From Ficedula albicollis (lineage: Eukaryota > Chordata > Aves > Passeriformes > Muscicapidae), in contig NC_021677.1 in NCBI RefSeq assembly GCF_000247815.1, forward strand, positions 62,690,476-62,754,475: a stretch of 64,000 bases of DNA. Reading direction: 5' to 3'. Position 1 is the stretch's first letter; each line of letters starts with the position of its first letter. Shown here piece after piece: positions 17,600-29,984 of the stretch. Below the pieces are notes generated by a model. The model saw only the letters and a program-made list of their open reading frames with translations. It was not told the DNA's origin and made no database searches. Both the position numbers and the translations under genes were made by a program.

Positions 17600-17806
17600 G
17601 GGTTAAAATAGAGATGAGGCACCTGCCAGGGTGGGTTATCCAGGCCAGTGGGACGTGCTCAGCCCTGGACCAGTGCTGGGGATGGGTTTGTAGCCTTGTC
17701 AGGGGTTAAAATAGAGATGAGGCACCTGCCAGGGTGGGTTATCCAGGCCAGTGGGACGTGCCCAGCCCTGGACCAGTGCTGGGGATGGGTTTGCAGCCTT
17801 GTCAAC
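17600..17806. repeat. Two-copy tandem duplication, 103-bp period
   Basis: The block beginning ttaaaatagagatgaggcac at 17603 recurs at 17706 with only about two differences. Confidence 0.9.
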
Positions 17807-19545
17807 AATGCCACCAGGCTGCTCACCCTGTCCACAGCAGAGTCCCCTCAGTGACCTTGCAAATGCTGTCTGGAGCCTGATGTGTTGGGAATAAAATACA
17901 TCAGCAAGAGCTGAGCTAAATGGAGGAGCTCAGCAAGGCCTTGTCAGGGAATGTCCTGCTGAACCAGGACCAAACCAGCAGAATCCACACCCAGAAGTGG
18001 CTCCCTTTGAGCCAGAGCTCGTGCAAGAGTCACAGCCCTGGGCACTGGCCCAGCTCACAGCCACCCTCCACCCCCCTTGGGCCACCCGCCCTCCTCCTCC
18101 TCCTCCTCCTCCTTTGCCCCTTGGACAACTTGGCAAAGTCCAAAGCTAAACATTAGCTCAGGTCTGGGAGCAGCTCCAGTGGTCAATGTGCTGCCTGCAG
18201 CTGTCCTCTGGCTGGTTGGACCTCATCCCCTTGGCCTCAGCCTCTGTTTCTCTGCCTCATTTAAGGCACAGCCTGGTCCTTCTGCAGCTCCTGGGGCCAA
18301 CCATTATTTATTCACCTTTTACCCAATCTGTGCCTGGAAAAGCAGCATCTCCCTGGCACATCTCCATGCCCCCACCAAAGCTCTTCCTCATTATTCTGCT
18401 GCCTTTGCACCCTCCAGTTCCCCTTGCCCCCCTCCTCCTTTCAATCCCAGGAGCTTCACCATCTCAAAATTATCTGATTTCATATCCCAATCCCTGGCAA
18501 AAGCTGCAAATCCAAACTGTTGTGTTTTTCTTTGGCAGCACTCTGGTCCTGGTGGGGGTTCACTGGGACCATCCTGAATTTGTGTTACCTCCGTGCTGAG
18601 TCTTTTGTTTTCTTCTTGTCAAACAAGATCATGGGAAAAAAACTTGGGACGCTTGGGAGTGTGGCCAGGTTGGAGAACATCCTTCCAATCCCCAGCCCTC
18701 CTCCATGCCAGGTTGGAGGTGGACCTGAGCATCTTCCTCTCCAACCTCAGAGGCTCATGGCAAACCCTGAGCAAGTGGATATTTAGTCTTGGAGGCTGAG
18801 TGGGACCCACGGGGATGTTTGGAGTGGGACCTTGGAAGCTGGCACCACCACCAAGCCAACTGGGAAACTGGGAAAAAAGAGTCACCGCCGCAGAGCAGAG
18901 TGACAGCCACGAGTCCCAGTCCACCTCCCTCCCTCTCTCCTCGCCCAGACACAACTCCCTGCTCTCAGAAGGTCTTTTTTTTTTTGGGATAAACCCCACT
19001 CAAGGCAGGGATGGCTCCTCCACCCCCCACCCGAGGGCTCTGGTGGCTTCGTTTGAGCGCCGGTGGAGCGCGATCCTTGCACGGTTAATTGGATTTGGCC
19101 GCTGCGACAGAAGGGCCGGGGATTAGGGTAAAGGGGAGGAATTATGGGCGGGGGCGGGAGCTGCCCTCGGGGTCTTTTGTCCCCGAGGATTATTGGCAGG
19201 GGCTGAGGGGAGGGTTGGATGTCGTGGTCGGGTTTGGATGTTCAGGAATTGCGGTCGGTGTAACCGTGGTCGGTGTGATCGCTATGTCACAGCACCGTGG
19301 GTGGCCCTGGGGAGGGTGTGGGGGACATGGGATTGACCCCTCATGGACAAAGCAGCTCTGCTCAGGCTCAGAGCTCGGTGCTGGCAGTGAAGGATGCTCC
19401 AGCTGCCTTTGTGGGAAGGAGGCTGCTCTGTCTGCATCCAAACCCAGGGTTTGCCCAATGCACCAGACACAAACACCTAGAAAGTGAACTAGTTAAAAAA
19501 AAAAAGAGCGTGGTGGTGCCAGCACTTGGGATTTTTGGCCATTCC

Positions 19546-19692
19546 CAGCTTGGGGAGGACACTGGATCTGCTCCAGGGCTCCAGGTCATCTGGGAGCTGA
19601 TAAACCAGCCAGATCGTGGTTTATCAGCTTGGGGAGGACACTGGATCTGCTCCAGGGTTCCAGGTCATCTGGGAGCTGATAAACCAGCAACC
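19546..19692. repeat. Two-copy tandem duplication, 79-bp period
   Basis: cagcttggggaggacactgg at 19546 recurs at 19625, and the copies extend through gagctgataaaccagc. Confidence 0.9.
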
Positions 19693-22446
19693 AAACCAAA
19701 ATTCAGAAGCCAGTGGAGGTGAGAGAGTGATGTACAACAGTAGCTGGAAGTCACCAAGTCACCTCCCTGCTCAGAGACCAGGCATCCCCTGGGTGAGCCA
19801 AATTCAACATGTGGCAGTGTGGGAATTCCAGAGGCAAATCCAAAGATTTGGTGAGGCAGCTCAGACCGTGTCACTGCTCACCCTTTATATTTGCAGGCAT
19901 CCCCTCCCTCCTCCCATATTTATTTCAGGAAACTGGAGAGATCACAGCTCTGTCCACACTGGTCTGCAGAACCCAAATCCATCCGGGAGAGCCGGGAGCT
20001 GCTCCGGGCGGGGCAAGTCAGAGCAGTCCAGGAGCAGGAAATACCTGCAGCACCTCATGGCAGGGATTACGGGCGTGGCCACCGGGGCGTGGGTGCCAGG
20101 GACAGAGACTCTGCTCCCAGACTGCTCCCAGACTCATGGCTTCAGCTATAAAAAGAGGATGAGTGACCAAGGGATCAGGAGAAGTGCCCTTTGTACCTAC
20201 TTTGCTTCAGCTCTCAGCAAAGAGACCATCACAGCCCAGGAGTTGTGGGAAGAAGCCCCAGCCTGCCTGAGGATGGCCAGAAATTTCCTTTTCCACCCAA
20301 GTCTCCTTTTCCACCCCAATTCCCAGCCCACAGCAAATACCAGCAGGGCTGGCAAAGCCAAGGATGAGATTCACTCAGGGAGAGCTGGCTGATTCCATAG
20401 GGATGGCAACACCACGGGCTCTGGGCTCTGCTGTGGGGTCTGTGGTCAGCCTGACAATCTGGATTTTTCCTGCAGGAGAGCAGGGAGGTTTCACACTGCC
20501 CAAGGCGGTGCTCAGCGTCCACCGTGCAGGAGTTAATTGGGTTTTCTTTATGTTAATTGTGAGGGGAAGTGAAGAATGCCCTTAATTAATTGGAGGGCAA
20601 ATCAGCCGTGCAGAACGGGCCAGATTTACCAACCCATGCACAAAAATCCCAGCTCTCCCCCTTGCCATAGCAACAGGAAAACACAGGGGATTCTGCTCGT
20701 TCAGCCAAAAATCCAGCCAGGATACCCTCCCGTGTTACCCTCACTGGTGAACAGGTCCTTCCCAGGGAAAATTAAGACTCAAAATAATAGTTTTTTTGGG
20801 ATTAAGACTCCTGAGGAGGCCTGGGTGCATGGAATGGTTGGGTTTGCCTTGTGCTGAGGGGGTTTGGTAGGACCTGGAGGAATTTTGTAAGGCCCAGTGC
20901 TGAGCCCTGGGAAGGTTTGTTCCAGGAGGGATGTGGTTCACTCCAGGTTCTCCCACCCCTCTTCCCAACGTTACTTAAATCTGTCTGTATAGGAAGAGGG
21001 GTAGGAGTTACATGTTCCCCTCTGCATAAATAATAATTTAAAAATCTGCCCTAAAAAAAAAAAAAGAGAATTCACTCTTGTGAATCAAACTTTGGGAGCA
21101 GAGAGAGGCTTTGGAGAGACCCCAGAGCTCGCCTCCGCAGCCGCTCCCAGTGGGAAATTAGATGTTTTCTCCACTTCCATTCCAAGCCTGAAACATCCCT
21201 GCCGAGACAGCTGGTTCCACAGGTCCAAGAAAAAAAACAAAAAACCCCTGTGTGAGTATGAAAATCATATTGAAAAGAGCTGAAATTTAATTAGGTCACA
21301 TCCTTGTGATCTGGTGATGCAAATCAGCGCCTGGCACACCGAGGCTGTGCCTGGAAAATGTGACAGTGGTTAATGAGGAAAGCACGCCGGTGGGATTTCC
21401 CTCCCAAGCTGAACAGCTGGGCAAAACATCAGGAAAACTTTGTATCCCTCTGGATTGCTGTCAGCTGAAACCCTCCTGTGGGGCTGTTCTGGGCCTGGGG
21501 CAGAACAGGGGCTCCCACCTGGGGCTGGGGCGATGCTCATCAGCATCGGGCTGAATCAGTCCCTGGATTGGCACTGCCATTGCTACTGGAGCTTTCCCAG
21601 GGAGACCAGTGGGCACTGCCAGCCCCCAGCTGTGGGATGTGGGTCAGTGTTGACCCTCTGGTTCATCCACACCCACTGTGGTGCCGTGGATTAACAAGTG
21701 AGTGCTGAAATTCTTGCCCCACTTTGTGGTGCTGAGATTGACCCCCCAACATCTCTGTGCTGGGGCTGATCCTACGTTCCTTTTGGGGAGAAAACCCATT
21801 GGTTTTTTATACAGGCTGTCCAGGACATGTCCAGGGTATAAATCCATGGGGAGAACTCCCCACAGGACCTTTGGAGAATTTCTCACGATCCCCTGTATCT
21901 CTTGTTGCCTCTGGGTTCAAACAACTCTCCACTTCCTGCTTTGGCTCTGGAAAATGAAAGGAAAACCTTCTCCCAACCCCAGCACCAGTTTTTCCACCAC
22001 ATTCCCATGATCCAGCCTCCTGCAATCCCACTTGAGGTGTCTCAGATATTTTACACACACTTCTAAGTCTCAGTTTGGGAGGAGAGAGCCGGGCCACAGC
22101 TCCATTGCTTGGCAACAGATTTCCTTCCCAAAAATCCCACCCCAAACCCAAGTGTTATATATAATTCAGTGGGAAGGCCCGCAGGCAACGCCCTGAGAAT
22201 GCTGTTGGGGCAGCCTGAGCTGTGAGAGCTTTGTGGAGGGGATATTTTGGGAAGAGAGGAGTTGGTGCCAGGAAGACACGGCTGGGAGATGGGGAGGTGC
22301 TCCCAAGGCTTCACACTCACGTAAAGAAAGGGCAGAAATGCCCAGATTCAGTTCCTGAGTCTCCCAAAAATCAAGTGAGGATGGTGTGTCTGCCAAAAAA
22401 ATCACATGACAGCACTCAGAGCCTCTTTTTTCCTTTCCATGAACCC

Positions 22447-22600
22447 CCAGAGCTGTGGCTGCCCCTGGATCCTTGGAAGTGTCCAAGGCCAGGTTAAACA
22501 GGCCTGGGATAGTGGAAGGTGTCCCTGCCCATGGCAGGGAGCTGGAACTGATGAGCTTTAAAGTCCCTTCAAAACCAAACCATTCTGGGATTCTATGTGT
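22447..22600 (+). mobile_element. CR1 LINE, 3' end
   Basis: Contains agagctgtggctgcccctgg, aagtgtccaaggccagg, ggtgtccctgcccatggcag and aaaccattctgggattctat. Heavily 5'-truncated. Confidence 0.8.
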
Positions 22601-23086
22601 GTGGTGTCATCAGGTTTATCTGATCCATAAAATCTGGGATTCATTCAACATAGAGATAAAACTTTCCATTTATTTATATATATATAAATATATATGAATC
22701 TTTGCAATTGGATCCAGTAGCAGTCTTTGGGTTTTTTTCCCCTTTCCCTGAGCTCACCCCCAGCACAGAAATAGATTTTGATCCAATGTAGATCCACATT
22801 TAAAGGCATTTCCATCCAGCTCTGGGCCTGAGCACGGCCCCACGCACGGACTGCAGCCAAGCTGAGCGTGTTGGATGTTGGCTCTGCTGCAGAAACATCA
22901 TCCCATTCTTCTTTCCAAGAGCTCCAAGCTGACAAAGCAGCTGGCCTGGAAAGATGCTCAGGGAGCTCCAGCCCTGGCAGCTGGGAAGAGCTGCTGGTCC
23001 TCCTGCTCCAGTTGGCCTTTTCCAGCTTCATTTTGAGGGGACAGCACAGGTCCCCCCAAAGCTCATGGGGAGGTTTGAGACCTGCT

Positions 23087-23184
23087 GGAGGATGCCAAAT
23101 CCCCAACCTGCTGCTTCTCCTGGGTAACGGATCCTGGAGGATGCCAAATCCCCAACCTGCTGCTTCTGCTGGGTAACAGATCCC
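23087..23184. repeat. Two-copy tandem duplication, 49-bp period
   Basis: ggaggatgccaaatccccaa occurs at 23087 and again at 23136, followed in both by cctgctgcttct and gggtaac. Confidence 0.9.
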
Positions 23185-24161
23185 GCCAACCAACACTCCA
23201 CGTGCATCCCCCATCCAGCACAGACAAGGCCTTTGCCAGCACAGGCAATGCCAGCACAGCTGGAGTCTGGATTTCCTTGTGTATTTGGGAAGCATCTTCC
23301 TATCTTGCATTAATTGCTTTGTTAATTACCCTCATCCCCCTCCGCAGCGTCCCCGGGGGAGCGCCGATGATGCGCTCGTTGGCCACGCTGGATCACAGGG
23401 CTTTTTTTTTTATTTATTAGCTGGGATTACCTTCCAAACTAACAGGATTGAATATTTTTGTTCCACTTGGCCAAGTCCTTATTGACCGTGGAGAGGCAGA
23501 AATCACTGCCACACACCCACGCCGAGGTCGGGGACGGGGCAGCCGGATCGACATCCCAAATCCAAAGGGACGCGGGGAAGCAGCAACTTGGGCATCACTT
23601 TTCCCTCTCTGCTGCTCCCAAAATCCTCGCTGCTGGCATTAACAGACTCCAGACACGCTGTATGTGCACGTACATTCCTTGGCCATGCGATCAGACCGGA
23701 AAAGATTGCCTACAGCCCAGGCACCGCAGCGGGAAGGAGGCTGGGAAGAGCTGTGCAGTCACCGGGGCGGGAGCGCTGCAGCCTCCAGAAAAGCTGCAGT
23801 CAACACTTTTTTTTTTAGGAGACGTGGTGCTAAAAGAGGAACCGCTGCGGGACGCGCGGATGGAAAGGCTGAGATGGGTGTGTATGGAGGGGGAAGTGCT
23901 GTTATTTTGGCAAAATCCCTCTTTCTTCTCGCAATTCTCCCTGCGGGCGCCTGTCCGTGAGTCCGAGCCCCTCCCAGGAGCCCGGGCCGTGTCAGGACCG
24001 CTCCCACTGGCACGGCTGGGTCACAGAGTGCCCGAGAACAGTGATCCTCTCCCTTCCGAGCTCGCTCCCAGGCCAGAAAATGCCCCAGGCACATTCCAGA
24101 TGGGAACCGCAGCCGGATCCAGGCTCCATCCCCGTGTCTGGAGGGCAGCAGAGTTCCAACC

Positions 24162-24290
24162 CTCAAAGTCTTGCTCCAATCCCTCAAGCCTTGTGTTCCA
24201 GATCCCACTCTGTTCTCATCAAACATCAAAGTCTTGCTCCAATCCCTCAAGCCTTGTCTTCCAGATCCCACTCTGCTCTCATCAAACAGA
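24162..24290. repeat. Two-copy tandem duplication, 63-bp period
   Basis: caaagtcttgctccaatccc at 24164 recurs at 24227, and the copies run through ctctcatcaaaca with two differences. Confidence 0.9.
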
Positions 24291-27200
24291 ACCTCCATTG
24301 GGAGGAACCTCCATTTGGGGAGCTCAGCATCCCCAGAACAGCTCCAGCCGCCGAACATCAGGAATTTTGGGAACACCATCGTGACCAAGCAGGGGGTGTT
24401 GGGGCAGGAAGGCGCCGAGCTGCGCGCTTTTGTCTTCCATGCTCCAGCAGCCCAAACCCAGCCAGGAGCCCGTCACTCACTCACCGGTGCCGCACCGGAA
24501 TTTGCATAATTCCAATTATGTTTCCAAAACGGGGAACAGGCTCTGACAACAACTCTGCAGTGCCTCGAACAATCAGAGAAGATGGAAAATCGTTGTCTCG
24601 GACCTGATGGCCCCGCAAGCGCCTTGCGCTGGCAGCGAGTCAGCGGCGGGATTGCGGCGTGGGAAAGGACGAAAGGCTGTCCGGGTTTTGCCATCGAAAC
24701 CCATTGATACAAATGTGTTTGAGGAAGAACGAGCCTCTCCCAGGCACTGCCTCTCTGTCCTGTTGTCTCTTCATCCTCCACCCCTGTATCCCCCAGGGCC
24801 TCCCAGCTACCACGGCTTTTGCCTTTCCCAGTTTTCCTCTCTACCTGGAGGCAAAAGAAAGGCAGGGATGCCGGAGCCGGCTGTGAGTGCCCTTGGCGTG
24901 CTGAGCCATTGCTGCCCACGAGGCGGGCCCAGCAGGATATTTGATCTCCGTGAGTCACCTGTCCCTCCCTATCTGCCTTCTGCAGGTGCTCCGGCCTGAA
25001 CTGCAGGTTTGGGAACGGGCTGCTCCGGAGCCACGCAGCTGCGGTGTCCCGGAGCCTTCCCCGCTGCCGCCGCCGACATTTTTGGCAACATGGGAATGCC
25101 TGGGAGTTGGCAGATGTTAAACACACAGATCCCATGCCTTAAATAGCACCTGCATTCCCAGGGGCGGATGCTGGAGGGGGGACAGAGCCCAGGAGGAAGC
25201 TGCGGGTGCCCCGAGCCTCCTCTGCAGACTGCAGAACCGGCGGCAAAACACTCCCCACCTGGGTCTGGTGTTTAATTGCCCGCGGTTAATTGGCAATCCA
25301 AGGGAGGAGGAAGCTGCATGGAGAGACGTCAATTCATAAACCCTCAAGTGTGTTGGGAAGCTTCAGATTTTCCGAAGGCCCGAAAGGAGCCCGGTGCTGA
25401 ATAATGCATCAGGCTGCCGAGAATTGGCAAACACCGGAATCAGTTAATCCGCAGATCCCTCTCGGATGCCAGCACTCCTCCAGTGTCAACGTGATCAACC
25501 AGTTTCACTACTGGGAGAGTTTCCGGGAGCTGGAGAGCCTGGAGAGGGGAAGGAGGAGCTGTGGAGCCCCTTCTCCCCCATGGCTGAACGGGGCTGGGGG
25601 GATGCTGGAATGGTGAGGAGGGAAAAAGCAAGTGTGGCATTAGAGCAGGAGGTTCCAGGCTTTAACCTGTAGGCCTTGGGTCAGAGAAACCCACAGGCAA
25701 CTTCAAACAAGGTGGAAAAGCTGCAGCTCATCCTGGTGGGGAGATGCATCCCCCTCCAAAAATCATCATAATGGCCAGGATGAAATGGAAAGCTGGGAAG
25801 TTTTGGTGCTGTGGTTAAAAGTATAACCTCACATCCAGGGGAAAATGCAGAGCAGGATTTCTCAGAGAGGCATCAGCCAAACAGGTAGAGCAGGAGCTGG
25901 AATCCTGAGATTGCAGGCAGGGTTCCTTAAAGGAGAACACACCTCTGCCCTGCTCCCTGCAACATTTCCTGCCCTCCCTAAAGAGGCCGGAGCGCTGCAG
26001 CCAACGTGGCCAGGAGCAGATCCAAAGCAGAGCTGCAGGAGAGCAGCAGGAGCATGGCCAGCACCCAGAGCCCAGCCTGGATGGTGACCCTGGCTCTCAA
26101 ATGCCACATACTCAAAATGTTTGGAGGCAAGGGCTGGAGGACTTTGGATTCATTAACGAGTCCAAGGTTGTAAGATGAGCCAGAGATCCAGGGACAGCTC
26201 GTTGGCAGCGATTCAGCTCCTTCCACAGCGCAGCGCCGGAGGCCAGCGGCTTCCACACCGGCCCTTGCTGAGCTTGGCTCTTCTTGCAGCGAGCAGATGC
26301 CAGGGAAACTCATCCCAAACCTTTGTGTCAGGCAGCAAGGAGCCACCGAGCACACCAGCGGTGTCTGTCCTGCTGCTGCCCCTCACCTCCCCACCCAAAT
26401 GCTTCTATTTTCAGTGCTGGTGTGAAACCCGGTCCATTCTGAGTCATCACAGCCCAAAAAACTCGTTATATTGAAAAGATGAGTGGCTCCAGAATATACA
26501 GGGTGGAATTTGAACACTGAACAGACATTCTTTGGAGGCAAAGGTAAAGCCAACTCCCTGCTGGCCTGCCAGAGCTCCCTCTCGGCAGTGTGAGGTGGGT
26601 GCTGGGGTTGGTTACAGCCAGGGCAGCAGCCTGAAAGCCACAAGAACGTGATAGGAAAAGCTTCCTGGAGAGCTGGGTCAGTTCCAGCCTAATCCAGCCC
26701 CTGTGGGGAAAGGCATCCTGGCAGATGTTGAACTAATGGGATAACTGCATCCCGCTCCAGCGGTGCATGGTGGTGGGAAGTCCCCAGCCACGGGGTTGTG
26801 CTGCTCCACAGGAGCCCCCTGCTTCCTAGGGGAATGTACAAAGCTCCTCAGGGCAAAAATAACAAATATCAACAGCGCAGGGACTTTGCAGTCCCACGTT
26901 CCACCCACAAAGTGCAAAGTCTCCCTTGGAGCAAGCACAGCAAGCCAGCAGTGCTGCTTGCTCCAGTTAGGAGCTGTCAGCACCAGGCATGGCAGAGCCT
27001 GGAACTCCCAGCCTTCGTGGAATGAGTTCCTTCCCCAAGAGCAGCTTTGCAGGAATGGCAGAGGTATTTTGGGGCTGGACTGGCACTGGATGCTTCCCTC
27101 TGCTCCTCTCTGTCCCCTGCAGTGATGACCCAGGCAGGTGCCTTCCTCTGATGGACCCTTGTGAGATGAGAATTGCTGGAGCTCAGCCACAAAAAAAAAA

Positions 27201-27560
27201 AGTGATGCTGTCTTCTCAAAAATCCAGCATAATCCTGGGAGATTGCTTCCCTTTCTTCTGAGGTCTCCCAGCCAGCCCACCCCTTGTCCTACTCCCTTGT
27301 AACTACAGAGGCTACTTGAGGTTTTCCCCCAAAATATGAAACAAAAGTGCATTCTCATAAAACAGCTGGACAGTCACTGGATACGATGCAGCATTTGCTG
27401 CAGATTTCCACAGGTTTTCATGCCTTGCAATGAGGAGAGAGGAAACCTCCCCTCCTGCTCCATCAGAAACTTCAGGATGAAGCCAGTGCCTGGTCCAGGC
27501 AGTGGAAAATCAAACAAGGAAGCCGTTCTAGGCACAAGCATGGGGATAATTTTAGGAGTT

Positions 27561-27780
27561 CACAGAATCATAAAATCCCAGAATGGTTCAAGCAGAGATG
27601 TGCAAATCCATCCAGTGTCCTGGGCAGGGACATCTTCCACTGTCCCAGGCTGCTCCAAGCCCTGTCCCACCTGGCCTTGGACACTTCCAGGGATCCAGGG
27701 GCAGCCACAGCTGCTCTGGGCACCCTGTGCCAGGGCCTCACCACCCTCACAGCCAGAAATTCAGGCTCTTTTCTACACCT
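27561..27780 (-). mobile_element. CR1 LINE, 3' end
   Basis: Antisense CR1: starts cagaatcataaaatcccag, then cagggacatcttccactgtc, caggctgctccaagccctg, gcagccacagctgctctggg and accctcacagccaga. Confidence 0.8.
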
Positions 27781-28139
27781 TGGCTCTCTTCTTTTCTCTT
27801 CTCTGTTTAACCTCAAGGGAGTTTTCACTCACTGAAAGGCAGCTGGAGCTCAGGGGTCCTGTATGAATCCAGGAGTTGGTGGCACTCCTGGGGGTTGCTC
27901 TCACCTGAAAACCTCTAACAAAAACGAAGTGTTTTAAGTGTTACCAATTCCAAGCATCACCAATTTCCATCTCACAGGACACCCATTAAACCCTGCTGAA
28001 GCATTTTTCCTAACTAAAGCCGCCTTGGAAGATGCAACTAAAAAAACCAGGAACAGAGCAGTGAAGTGCAGCCTGTGGAAGGGAAAACTTGAGGCAAAGC
28101 AGCGACCAGAGCCTGTTAAACCACTGTGAGACTCAGCAG

Positions 28140-29051
28140 TGACTCACATCTTGACTTTTTTTCCTCTCCTTTCTTAAGGAGGCCAGAGATACCTGTTCTT
28201 AAGCAAGAGCTGAGCCACTTCCTGGACAACCCCCATTTCCCGCCTGTAAAAACCACCTTCCACAGAGCTGCTGGGCTCTGACTCACCCCTGCACCTTCCA
28301 GAGCTGACACAGGGTGAAAAACGACACCATTCTGCTCTTGGGGTGCTCCCACTTTTGAAAGGGAGATGGATTGTGAGGCTCCACCTCGGCCTGAAGCCCT
28401 GAGAGCCTTTGCTCAGACATAATTCCGAAACACGAGCGGTGCCGGAGCACAGGACCTCAGAAGAGGAACTGAGTCACTCAGCAGAGGTGACACTCACTCA
28501 CCAACAGCCCCTGGGAGCTGATGCTTCCCCACGAGATGAGGGGAAAGTTTTTTTTTAACTTCCAGAAAGCACCAAAGCTAAGGGGATTTCAGATTCCCCA
28601 CACTGAGCCTGTCAGGTTGGACAGATATTAGAAGCAAATCCAAGATAAAAAGCACAGCAGTGTGTTAGGGGGAAGTCTGAGTCACAGCGCTCACACCGAG
28701 GCTGCTTCCCCACGCACAGCAAGTTCTCTGCTCCTGCAGTCCCTTTTTCCCATTCCCAAATCCCAGGGAGAAGGGAGATCACCTCAGCTCCACCAGGCTC
28801 TCACAGCCCTTGTGCCCAGCTGTTCTGACAACAGTTTTAAAGCCAGACACATTCCTTTGGAGGGACTTGCATTAGCAGGGCTAATTTCCAATTAGGAATG
28901 GTGGGCACAGTTTTCCCAAGGCCTGTCCATGAGGACGGGCCCTGTGAGCAGGGGCAGAGCCCGCTGAGGGCTGAGTCACGCCGTGGGCCCAGCTCGGGCT
29001 CAGCGCGCTCGATGGGACGCGATAAGCGCCGGCATTTTGAAATGTGACTCA
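28140..29051. promoter_or_regulatory. Cluster of six AP-1 (TGASTCA) sites, candidate enhancer
   Basis: Exact TGACTCA or TGAGTCA heptamers lie at 28140, 28279, 28470, 28678, 28972 and 29045. One such site is expected per about 8 kb at random in even-composition DNA. No gene is visible here, and the cluster lies about 4.5 kb beyond the ARF6 start, downstream of ARF6. Enhancer function is inferred from motif density only. Confidence 0.45.
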
Positions 29052-29231
29052 CTGCTCCAGCCAGAGAGACACCGGTTCCCCCTGCTTGCCTCCCAGCTCC
29101 GAGGAGTTTAATTAAGTCAGAGTAAGTTCATTTACACAGCCACACCCTGGACTGACAGCCAGGCAGAGCCTGAACACCCTGGAAGGGGAAGGCTCCACGA
29201 AGAATCACGGCCCCCGTGCCCACCTGGGTAA

Positions 29232-29312
29232 TCATGGAATGGTTTGGCTGGGAAGGGACCTCAAAGCTCAGCTCGATCCATAGGCAGGGATGCTGCTCAC
29301 TAGACCAGGTAA
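29232..29312 (-). mobile_element. CR1 3'-end fragment
   Basis: Short antisense CR1 terminus: atggaatggtttggctggg, agggacctcaaagctcagc, then aggcagggatgctgc. Diverged. Confidence 0.5.
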
Positions 29313-29984
29313 TGATGCTCCTGAGCATTCCCAAAGCTTTGCAGCAAGGAGACAGTTCCAGGGCTGTGCCTGGCCTGGCACCTGCAGCTGTGGGAGCAGC
29401 CCCAGAGCCCTGGCTGTGCCCTCTGCCAGCAGAGCTCTGGCTGTGACCCCGCTGCCTGTCCCAGGGGATGGCAGCTGTCACTGATCCACATCCCACTGCT
29501 CCCCAGCCCCACCACAGCCCCAGCACCTGCCCAAGTCCTTTCATCAGCTCACTCGTGTCCTACTCAGGCACCACAGAGTCCCAACGTCACACCTGTCACT
29601 CCACAAGCTCCCCTAGTCACTCATCAGCCCCTCTGGCCATCCCTGCATATTCCACACTGGCCTCCTGGCTGCCCTTTCCAGGGAATTCCCTCCCTGGATC
29701 AGGGCAGTGACAGTCCCTCCGTGCCCTCACCTCCCCAGGTTACGTGGGGCTGGCACCGAGGAGGGAGAACCCTGACAATAAAGTTTGCTCAGGTGGGAAT
29801 ATTAAAGCAGCAACCTCCTTTTCCACTTAGAGTCTCTCATCTAACTCTCCAAGGAATTACAGCCAGGCTTCCAATCTGGGAGATCCAGAACAGAGCCTCT
29901 TTATGGCAGCACAAGGCCCAACTCTGGCACCACATTGCCCCTTTCTGCTTCTCTCATAATTCAATATAAGTAACATACCAGGAG

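Noticed and set aside
26678..27358. 226-codon minus-strand open frame
   Set aside because: Composition and lack of any recognisable motif or splice-linked continuation suggest a chance frame in non-coding DNA.
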